Virus record (IMG/VR): IMGVR_UViG_3300021092_003763
Coordinates: 1 to 43,512 of that record
Length of the DNA: 43,512 bases
Source: a virus
Strand: one strand, 5' to 3'
Position 1 is the stretch's first letter, and each line of letters begins with the position of its first letter. This document shows, one piece after another, positions 24,162 to 31,591 of the stretch. Both the position numbers and the translations under genes were made by a program. The notes under the pieces are model-generated. The model had not been told where the DNA came from. It worked only from the letters and a program-made list of their open reading frames with translations, and ran no database searches.

Positions 24162-24743
24162 TTATAGGAATTGGTCTTGCCAGTAATCAGATTTCCAGGT
24201 AGTATCTAGAATGTATAAAGCATCCCCAGAATCATAACTTAATGCCATTGTGGTCAAAGGTTCGATCAAAAAGCAGTTGTTTAAAGTTAATCTGCGAAAA
24301 ACATCGCCTTGTTTGTTGTAGATTGAAACAACAATTTGTCCAGTGTAATCTTTTTTCAATCCCATAGCACCAGTCAGAGGATTGTAAATCAGATCTGACC
24401 ATTGACGCAAGATTTTAAAAATGGTCATTGAATTATTCTCGTTTAAGTTCACCTCAAAAGAAATCGAAAATTGAACATCGGAAGTTGAAGGTTCACCACC
24501 TGCATATCTTCTTTCGGCAAATTTATAATACTGAGTTACTGGGGCAGCAGGTTGAATATCAACTGCAAGAGATCCGGTTACGCTTTTGACCTGCTGCGTC
24601 ATAATAGATTCCCCATTGAATCTCACATTACCTAATGTCACTCCTGCCGGAGGTGTAATCAGAACTTCGAATTGGTTAAGAAAAACTGGTTCGAAGTTGT
24701 TGCGAGCCGCTAGAGAATTATTGAAGTGTGGTAAACCTGCCAT
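24162..24743 (-). CDS. Tail tube protein, copy 1 (gp19-like)
   Basis: A 193-residue T4 gp19-type tail tube subunit (T4: 163). Hallmarks are the N-terminal FEPVFLNQFEVLI, the AERRYAGGEP loop, WSDLIYNPLTGAMGLKKDYT (about 124-143) and SIYNKQGDVFRRLTLNNCF. Such proteins stack as hexameric rings to form the inner tube through which DNA passes. It is about half identical to the neighbouring copy, and both begin MAGLPH. The 15-nt gap between them and the shared order with the sheath gene match the T4 gp18-gp19 arrangement. Confidence 0.92.
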   Translation of the reverse strand: MAGLPHFNNSLAARNNFEPVFLNQFEVLITPPAGVTLGNVRFNGESIMTQQVKSVTGSLAVDIQPAAPVTQYYKFAERRYAGGEPSTSDVQFSISFEVNLNENNSMTIFKILRQWSDLIYNPLTGAMGLKKDYTGQIVVSIYNKQGDVFRRLTLNNCFLIEPLTTMALSYDSGDALYILDTTWKSDYWQDQFL

Positions 24744-24758
24744 TTATTTTTTTAATTT

Positions 24759-25313
24759 TTAAGTAAATAGATCATCCCAATAATCAACCGCCCATGTCAT
24801 GGTGATTTCATACAAAGTAGTTCCATTCACATAATCCAACTCCATCGGATCAATAGCTTTCATAGGGAAACAGTCTTTGCAGGTAATTCTCCTGAAAACA
24901 TCTCCGTTTTTGTTGAAAATAGAAATGATAACCGTTCCAGTGTAATCCCTTTTGATCCCCATAGCTCCCGTGAGTGGATTGTAAATCAAATCGGTCCACT
25001 GTCTTAGGGTTTTAAACGTGTACATCGAATTATCGTCATTCAAATTAACCGTAAATTTCACGCTCAAATCCAAACTGGTTTTATCTGGTTTACCCCCCGC
25101 ATAGTTTCTTTTGGCAAACTTGTATTTCTGAAAAATAAAAGATGGGTTTTTATCCACGTCCATTCCTTGTACACTCATAACCTGTTGTAACAAAATTTGA
25201 CCCCCTAGAACAGCTGCAGGGGGAATTACCGTTACCTCAAATTGATTGAGATAAACTGGTTCGTATTTATTGATCGAATACAATGAATTTTGGTAATGTG
25301 GTAAACCGGCCAT
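24759..25313 (-). CDS. Tail tube protein, copy 2 (gp19-like)
   Basis: A 184-residue gp19-like tube subunit with YEPVYLNQFEV, AKRNYAGGKP, WTDLIYNPLTGAMGIKRDYT and SIFNKNGDVFRRITCKDCF. It differs from copy 1 mainly in the N-terminal third, where the loop after VIPP is shorter, and at the C-terminus. It directly follows the sheath gene. One copy may form the bulk tube and the other a terminal ring at neck or baseplate; sequence cannot say which. Confidence 0.92.
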   Translation of the reverse strand: MAGLPHYQNSLYSINKYEPVYLNQFEVTVIPPAAVLGGQILLQQVMSVQGMDVDKNPSFIFQKYKFAKRNYAGGKPDKTSLDLSVKFTVNLNDDNSMYTFKTLRQWTDLIYNPLTGAMGIKRDYTGTVIISIFNKNGDVFRRITCKDCFPMKAIDPMELDYVNGTTLYEITMTWAVDYWDDLFT

Positions 25314-25366
25314 TAATTGTTTTTCTTTTTTTTATTTATCTTACCTTCTAAAATTCACAAAATATG

Positions 25367-28300
25367 TTATACAAAGTTGATGAAACCACCAGATGCAATA
25401 CCACCAGTTTTAGTAACCGTGATTCTATTGATGAATTTCTGAATTCCTCGAGCAGGCTCTATGATGATATCAATAATACCCATATTCATGTCGATAACAG
25501 AAGGAGGATTGTTTGATGCGTCCATAATTACTTGATAGGCATAAATACCTCCACCTGCTCTCACTCCATCTAAATAGGTATCGACCAGAGTTTTGATTTC
25601 AAGACGGATAGAATCCTCGTTGAAATCGAACAAATAGTTTGATAGTATTTCTTCCACGTCATTCTCCAGACTAATCAATAAATCTCTGACGTGAAGCAAC
25701 CCAAAGGCGGAATTAACAGTCTGGTAAGCAGTTTGATTACCAAAGATAACTACACCAAAACCTCTTTTCTTAATAATAGGATTCAATCCAAAGGGTTCTA
25801 GCCATCCGCGATCTTCGTTGGTGAAATCATATTCAACTCCGACGATATTACCTCCGGAAATCGTACCTCTTTTTTGACCTGCTATGATGTTGTAGGGTTC
25901 TCCGTTTGCGAATTTTCTTACGAAATTGTTAGAGACATAAGCAGCTGGTGGAACATTCGCGTTTCTGTTATTTTCCCTAACAGTAATATAAGGAGTGAAA
26001 TAACCAGCAAAAGAAGCTCCCAAATCTTGGGTAGGAAGGCTGAATGTGTAAGCTGGATTCAAAGATAAATTTCCACCCTCTGCAATGTATTGTGCTTCTA
26101 GGGGAGGGAACGGATCTACAGCTGTTGGAGCATTAGTAAATCTTGGATCCGTGCTGGCTCTAAACTGAGCCATAGAAGGAGCATTGATAAATGCCAAAGC
26201 CTTCTGTCTCATCATAGCAAGCTTTGAAAGTTGGTATTTAGAATTCGGTTGAATCGTTCCGCTGAAAGTATCTACGATATAACGGAATGAAATAACGTCC
26301 TTAGTAGCCAAGGTTGCAGCCAAATTTGTGTCATACAAAACGTTTAAAATTTCATCCACTCTCAAATCTGTTCCATTAGGTCTTTGAGCATCTCTCATTG
26401 TGTAACCACCCAAATAAATGAAATCGAATGATCTGGTGAATTGGGGAATTGATTTAAACTTTTGAACTTGAATTGGGGATCCAGAATAAAAGAAAATAGG
26501 CCTAGCGCAAACAACTCTAACAACTCCAGAAGTAGTGGTTCGTGCCACTGCGGTTACTTTAGTCAATCTAGATTGTCTGTTGGCTCCTACGGTTTCACAC
26601 AATTCTAGGTCAGTGGAAACTAAATAATCTCCCACGGAAATTATTTTATTGTTAATCTGATCAGGAACGAACGTAAAACTGTTTGGACCAGTTGTGCCCA
26701 ATACATCTAAGAATTGGTTGATAGATGCAACACTCGAAACAATGTCCGTCTGGTTTGACCCAACGGGGAATCCGATATTATCAGAGGCATAAACATCTCC
26801 AAAAGGTGGATAGGCAACCAGATCAGATGGGCTTTGTCTAGCAATATTATTAAAAGCTCTGACAAAAGAAACATTAAATTGGTCTCTGTCGACCGTATTC
26901 TGTGTGTCCAGATATAAAATGTCTGTTCCGTCTTCGTCCAGCCAAACTGTGTCCCCGTCTTCTATTTCTCGGTATAAAATATTTTGATATAATCTGGTAG
27001 AAATTTGACCAGTTAGAGCATTAGAACTAGCTGTCCCACCTGTTATTGAAGCAACATTAACAATGTCTAAATAATCGGAAGCACCGAATTGTTGATAATA
27101 TCCAGCAACTACACTAGAAGTACTTTCGGTAAATGAAGTTGGTCTTACTTCAATTCCCTGTGAAGCATAAACTGGTGAATCCAAAGGATGAGTAAATGTA
27201 ATGGTCAAATTTCCGGCAATTTCTCTAACACCGGAGATTTTTAGTTTTACTAAATCACCGGTTGTAAATTGATTTATGATATTTCCCGAAGCTCCCGCTG
27301 GAATTGTAACTGTTCCAACAATGAATGGGCTGTATGAAGAAGTGGGGGTAACAAAATCCTTCAGCCTCAATTTTTCTGCAGAGGTAAGAGAAGGTTCAGT
27401 TAAGATATCTGCAGAAGCCGCTGCTCCCGTACCACCTCCACCCCCCGAGATGGATACTGATGGGTTGGACGTATATCCAGATCCACCATCTATTAAAACA
27501 ATGCTAGATACAGCACCCGAGGTTAAGACCGCAGTGGCAGCAGCACCAGTTCCAGACCCGGAGAAAGATACCGTTGGTGCACTTATGTAACCAGAACCGC
27601 CGTTGGTAATATAAACATTTACAACTGCACCCCCAGTAACACCAGAATTGGTACGGAGATAATGAAGACCACCAAATGTTAAACTTGGGTTATAGGGTTC
27701 CAATGCGGATGCGGGAACTCCAGCAGTGGGTCCGGTCGGACCGCCTAGATTGAACAAAGTTCCAACATTTAATTGGTTATAATCAACACCCGCTGTTCCT
27801 CCCGTTACCCCCGATGCTCCAGTTATTCCGATCGAATTTTGCGTATAAAGATAATCCTGAATCAACTGTTGATCGTAACTTAAAAAATTCAAAGTAGGAT
27901 CTTGAAGGTCTCTATCTGAAGTGAGCTCATCGATCAAAAAGTTACCGACCAAATCTACTTTGAATCTATTCTGGCATAGATATTCCAATCCTTCTGCATC
28001 TACTGCACAAAATAGTCCAGAGGAAGGAGTGTTGTTGTTAACCAGAGTTTCAATGAATTGATTGTTACCGTTTAGATCGACAAAATCAACAATCAAACAC
28101 CCAGTTATTTGGGTGACGATGTTCACGTTTTGTTGGCTCAGAAAATTATTGATTTGACTTTTTATGAATCCATTTGGGGTGAAGAAAGCAGACCATTCTG
28201 GATCTTTAGATAGAGCCTGGTAATCCGTCCAATCCCCCGAAACCGCAATAATATCAATAAACCAATCGGAAATGTAGTCATATGGGTGTACATAACTGGG

Positions 28301-28903
28301 TACATTATTTGCACCATACCAATCAATCGCGAATACGTCGTATCCCTGAAGAGGGGGTGTAGCATCAGTGGATTTTCTAACAATGACAGACATAGACTGT
28401 TGTCCTAAATTCACCAAATTGAAAATTCTTCCCTGATCCACCACAGACATTGTGGCGAGAAAATAATCGACATCGGCAAACCAAAATCTTTCTTTGTTGT
28501 AAAAAGACGAGTACAAACGGGAAGTTAGAACTCCATTGGGCTCATCGGTAGCAACAGAGAAACCAAAATAGTCTACTTTGTCTGCAGTTGGTGAATCAAC
28601 ATCGTTGTTGAGTCGAAGCAAATTCAAGGCAAAAACTGGTCCTGTTGAAAGACAGGTTAAAATTGATCTCTGAAAATACGATCCCTGTGATTCTAGATTT
28701 TTATCAATGTCACCAAAAATTGCAACTGCAGTTGTGACGTCTGGGATATAAACCGGAGCATTGAAAGGACCCTTATTCGAAAAACCAACCACCAGACGAA
28801 TTGTTTGGGAGGTTAGAATGATGTTTTCAGAGGCATCAAATTCCAACGTATAAACGCCGGAAGCTTTGAATTGTGATAAATCGAGTTTGATTTTCTTAGC
28901 CAT
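25367..28903 (-). CDS. Contractile tail sheath protein (gp18-like) with large insertion
   Basis: At 1178 residues this is nearly twice T4 gp18 (659). The C-terminal 390 residues carry the conserved sheath core: FRYIVDTFSGTI, ALAFINAPSM, GWLEPFGLNPIIKKRGFGVV, LLHVRDLLISLENDVEEI, NYLFDFNEDSIR, VIMDASNNPPSVIDMNMG and IDIIIEPARGIQKFI. The N-terminal strand and domain I (VVGFSNKGPFNAPVYI) are also sheath-like. About 360-500 is an insertion with collagen-like and GGSGY repeats: VYITNGGSGYISAPTVSFSG and VLIDGGSGYTSNPSVSISGG. GGSGY repeats are common in phage surface proteins, so this insertion probably forms an exposed knob. Two GATATATA elements lie upstream. Confidence 0.92.
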   Translation of the reverse strand: MAKKIKLDLSQFKASGVYTLEFDASENIILTSQTIRLVVGFSNKGPFNAPVYIPDVTTAVAIFGDIDKNLESQGSYFQRSILTCLSTGPVFALNLLRLNNDVDSPTADKVDYFGFSVATDEPNGVLTSRLYSSFYNKERFWFADVDYFLATMSVVDQGRIFNLVNLGQQSMSVIVRKSTDATPPLQGYDVFAIDWYGANNVPSYVHPYDYISDWFIDIIAVSGDWTDYQALSKDPEWSAFFTPNGFIKSQINNFLSQQNVNIVTQITGCLIVDFVDLNGNNQFIETLVNNNTPSSGLFCAVDAEGLEYLCQNRFKVDLVGNFLIDELTSDRDLQDPTLNFLSYDQQLIQDYLYTQNSIGITGASGVTGGTAGVDYNQLNVGTLFNLGGPTGPTAGVPASALEPYNPSLTFGGLHYLRTNSGVTGGAVVNVYITNGGSGYISAPTVSFSGSGTGAAATAVLTSGAVSSIVLIDGGSGYTSNPSVSISGGGGGTGAAASADILTEPSLTSAEKLRLKDFVTPTSSYSPFIVGTVTIPAGASGNIINQFTTGDLVKLKISGVREIAGNLTITFTHPLDSPVYASQGIEVRPTSFTESTSSVVAGYYQQFGASDYLDIVNVASITGGTASSNALTGQISTRLYQNILYREIEDGDTVWLDEDGTDILYLDTQNTVDRDQFNVSFVRAFNNIARQSPSDLVAYPPFGDVYASDNIGFPVGSNQTDIVSSVASINQFLDVLGTTGPNSFTFVPDQINNKIISVGDYLVSTDLELCETVGANRQSRLTKVTAVARTTTSGVVRVVCARPIFFYSGSPIQVQKFKSIPQFTRSFDFIYLGGYTMRDAQRPNGTDLRVDEILNVLYDTNLAATLATKDVISFRYIVDTFSGTIQPNSKYQLSKLAMMRQKALAFINAPSMAQFRASTDPRFTNAPTAVDPFPPLEAQYIAEGGNLSLNPAYTFSLPTQDLGASFAGYFTPYITVRENNRNANVPPAAYVSNNFVRKFANGEPYNIIAGQKRGTISGGNIVGVEYDFTNEDRGWLEPFGLNPIIKKRGFGVVIFGNQTAYQTVNSAFGLLHVRDLLISLENDVEEILSNYLFDFNEDSIRLEIKTLVDTYLDGVRAGGGIYAYQVIMDASNNPPSVIDMNMGIIDIIIEPARGIQKFINRITVTKTGGIASGGFINFV

Positions 28904-28930
28904 TATCGTTTTAAAGATATTTTTTCCTAG

Positions 28931-28938
28931 TATATATC
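28931..28938 (-). promoter_or_regulatory. GATATATA element proximal to the sheath gene
   Basis: Minus-strand TTTTGATATATACTAGG, 27 nt before the sheath ATG. The context ATATATACT resembles the 17883 site. It is one of two such octamers in the 95-nt gap between terminase and sheath genes. Confidence 0.5.
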
Positions 28939-28981
28939 AAAATGAATTACCACAAATGAGGATATTACTAGGGTTCCATCC

Positions 28982-28989
28982 TATATATC
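28982..28989 (-). promoter_or_regulatory. GATATATA element distal to the sheath gene
   Basis: Minus-strand AAAGATATATAGG, 78 nt before the sheath ATG and just after the terminase stop. Paired with the 28931 site it may give the abundant sheath and tube transcript a double promoter. Confidence 0.45.
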
Positions 28990-28998
28990 TTTAATCAA

Positions 28999-30798
28999 TT
29001 ATGACATTAGCTTGCTAAATGAATCATAGAAGCTTCCTTCTTTAGTTTTTCCGTCGGTTTCCTTGTCATTTAATTTGGTTTCAATCAATTTTCTATAGTC
29101 CTCGTCCATTCGATCGTAGAGATCCCCAATCAAATCGTAGAAAGCTGTTGTTTCAAAAAGTGCAGACAAATTCACCAAAGTCATGGCGACATCGTCGTGT
29201 CCAGATTGTGATGAATATGTTCCGCTATTGTTTAATCCAAAAGAAAAAATTTCTGGAATTGTCCATGCTTTTTCGTTGATAATGACTCTGTTTTGTCTGA
29301 ACGATGCCCTCAACATTTCACAGTACTTCATTTTGTTTTTTTCGTTGTACTTGATGCCAGGTTTTGCAGTTCGTGCAGACTCCGTGTGTTTGGTGTGTAA
29401 AAACATATCCAGAGAAATCTCATCGTTGGAAATCAATTTGTCTAATAGGAGCTCCCCTCTAAAATTCATTTCGAGTAAAACAGTCAATCTTTCTTTATTG
29501 AATATATTTAAAATCAAGGCCTCAATCATTTTTTTAATATCTTCAATTTGAATACCATTGTCTCTGAAAACCCCAACCTGGAGTAAACTAAAAAAATCAC
29601 CTTCGTCCTTGAAATCATCTATGCTTTCAATTAATTTTTTGGGTAAAGGAACAACTCTAAAAATATTGATAACCGTAAAATCTCCTCTGCCCCCTCCTGC
29701 AAGATCGACAGATAAAACAAAATTTTTATCATCTAAAGATGCCGAATCTAAAGAAAATTTTGGATGCCATCTAAAATTTTCATAGAAAATTCCTAGATCA
29801 CTTAGAACATCTATTTCTCTCCACTCATATTCAGATTCATTTGATTTTATTTTCTTCAGCTCATTCGATCCGAGCAACAAGGAGGTTGAACTTAGAAATT
29901 GGTTTCCGTATTCCTGATTGAAAAGCTCTTCGCTGCCAAGATTGGCGATTTCCTGTTTTTTCCATTCTTCGTCTCTACCTGGAACTTGCCACCAATCAAC
30001 TCGAACAGGATTGAATGAATTTTCTCCTGTCAGTGCTCCTTGATAAATGTCATAAAATTTATTCATTCCATTTGGGGTAGAAGTAATGATAATCCTCGAG
30101 ACCTTAGATGATGAAACAGTGGGATAAGAAGAGCGGAAGAAAGACTCAATAAAATTCGGATGAATGTGTGCAAACTCATCCATGTACAAAAAGTGAATTG
30201 TAAAACCAATCGCGGTTGTTTTCGTTGTGGTTTTGGCTATAGCCCTACATCCGTTATCGAATTTCATGGACATAACGTTGTTCACAATCATACCTGGCTT
30301 CAAAAACCAAGGCAAACCTTTCACAATAGCCTTGATTTTATCCATGAGTTCTTCGGCAGTTGATCCAACGTTAGCCAAAATCATTGCGTTTTTATCGTGA
30401 TTGAAAAGCAAATACCACACCAAAATAATTGATGAAGTGATGGATTTTCCAACTTGACGGGGTGCAAGAAAAATATTAAAACGATTATTTTGATATTCTC
30501 TCAATACAGATTCTTGGTAATCTCGTAATGTGATGTATTGGAGACCATCATCGGTCATAACCTGACAGTACTGGGCAAAGTGTACCACATCTAAGGCACA
30601 TTTTTGCATTTCTTGTAATTCCTCTGGTGTATACTCCCAAAGCAAATTTGATCTTTTTAAAGAAGGGTCACCTTCGTGAAATGGATTATCAACAGATTTG
30701 TAATCTAAACCTTCATCCTCAACCTTCCTCATAAGGTCGTCTACCCTTTTGGTAGACCAATAATTGGAATCTAGGGGGTCATCTTCATGTTTGCTCAT
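28999..30798 (-). CDS. terL: Terminase large subunit (gp17-like)
   Basis: A 599-residue packaging motor (T4 gp17: 610). ATPase: Walker A LAPRQVGKS (111-119), Walker B FLYMDEFA (203-210) and coupling motif ITSTP (238-242). RNase H-fold nuclease: Asp365 in SVDLAGGGRGD, Glu443 in LLEMNFRGE and Asp535/Asp536 in GHDDVAMT. These positions align with T4 gp17 Asp401, Glu458 and Asp542, so the enzyme should be active and headful-type packaging is likely. Its ATG overlaps the stop of the small terminase gene by 4 nt. Confidence 0.96.
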   Translation of the reverse strand: MSKHEDDPLDSNYWSTKRVDDLMRKVEDEGLDYKSVDNPFHEGDPSLKRSNLLWEYTPEELQEMQKCALDVVHFAQYCQVMTDDGLQYITLRDYQESVLREYQNNRFNIFLAPRQVGKSITSSIILVWYLLFNHDKNAMILANVGSTAEELMDKIKAIVKGLPWFLKPGMIVNNVMSMKFDNGCRAIAKTTTKTTAIGFTIHFLYMDEFAHIHPNFIESFFRSSYPTVSSSKVSRIIITSTPNGMNKFYDIYQGALTGENSFNPVRVDWWQVPGRDEEWKKQEIANLGSEELFNQEYGNQFLSSTSLLLGSNELKKIKSNESEYEWREIDVLSDLGIFYENFRWHPKFSLDSASLDDKNFVLSVDLAGGGRGDFTVINIFRVVPLPKKLIESIDDFKDEGDFFSLLQVGVFRDNGIQIEDIKKMIEALILNIFNKERLTVLLEMNFRGELLLDKLISNDEISLDMFLHTKHTESARTAKPGIKYNEKNKMKYCEMLRASFRQNRVIINEKAWTIPEIFSFGLNNSGTYSSQSGHDDVAMTLVNLSALFETTAFYDLIGDLYDRMDEDYRKLIETKLNDKETDGKTKEGSFYDSFSKLMS

Positions 30799-31580
30799 TG
30801 GAATAAATCATCGTCGATTTCGAAAGTTCCTTCGCTTTCGGGACTTATATTTTTAGAGGCATCTTGACTTGCTTTTTGTCTGGCATTAACCACCGCATTT
30901 TCATTCACTTCTTCGACTTTCACATCCTGAATTTCAGCACCCAAAATGTCTCTGAGTCCTTCCATTAGACTTTTAGTTCCTCTAACCTTCAATGCAGAGT
31001 TTATTCCTTGGGCAGGTGGAGGGGGACTGGGAGAAAAAGAAGTATCCGAACCTTGATTTTGTTGCATGGGAACATAACCCGATGAAGCTTTCATCTCCAA
31101 TTCTTTTCTTATATTCTTGTAGCTGGCTTCCGTCTTTTCGAGATAGGTCTGGTGATCCTTGGACATTTGCATAATTTGTCCCTGTAATTGTGCAAGAACC
31201 TCGAACATTCGAGCAGAAGCACTTCCTAAATCAATTTCTTCTACCAATTTTGTGATGGCGTGTTGTGCAGTTTTTATTTGAAGCATCATCGATCCAACGT
31301 TCATGGCATCTATTTTCTTCTTGTATTCAAGGAATTCTGATTCATCAATTAGATTTTGATCCACATAAAATTTAACCAATGACTCTAGCAGATCCCTAGA
31401 GTCTGTACCGGTAGACTGGATTTGAACCTGAAAATCCATAACCTCTGTAGTTTTCATACGGGGAAGGTTGTCTACAGTCAACGATTCAATTTCCAAATTT
31501 TCTTCCATTAGAATGGAATCTAAATTTGCCTTGATTCTCTCCTGGACAACCTTCTCTGGCTTTGGTTTACGTCTTGGCAT
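30795..31580 (-). CDS. Probable terminase small subunit (gp16-like)
   Basis: A 261-residue protein placed directly before the large terminase with a 4-nt overlap, exactly where T4 has gp16. The middle (about 80-170) is helical with coiled-coil character (SLVKFYVDQNLIDESEFLEY, LVEEIDLGSASARMFEVLAQ, KDHQTYLEKTEASYKNIRKE), as in the central oligomerisation domain of gp16-type small terminases. A Pro/Ser/Gln-rich linker and an acidic tail follow. It is longer than T4 gp16 (164). Assignment rests on position and helical layout. Confidence 0.65.
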   Translation of the reverse strand: MPRRKPKPEKVVQERIKANLDSILMEENLEIESLTVDNLPRMKTTEVMDFQVQIQSTGTDSRDLLESLVKFYVDQNLIDESEFLEYKKKIDAMNVGSMMLQIKTAQHAITKLVEEIDLGSASARMFEVLAQLQGQIMQMSKDHQTYLEKTEASYKNIRKELEMKASSGYVPMQQNQGSDTSFSPSPPPPAQGINSALKVRGTKSLMEGLRDILGAEIQDVKVEEVNENAVVNARQKASQDASKNISPESEGTFEIDDDLFQ

Positions 31581-31591
31581 AACTCATTTTT

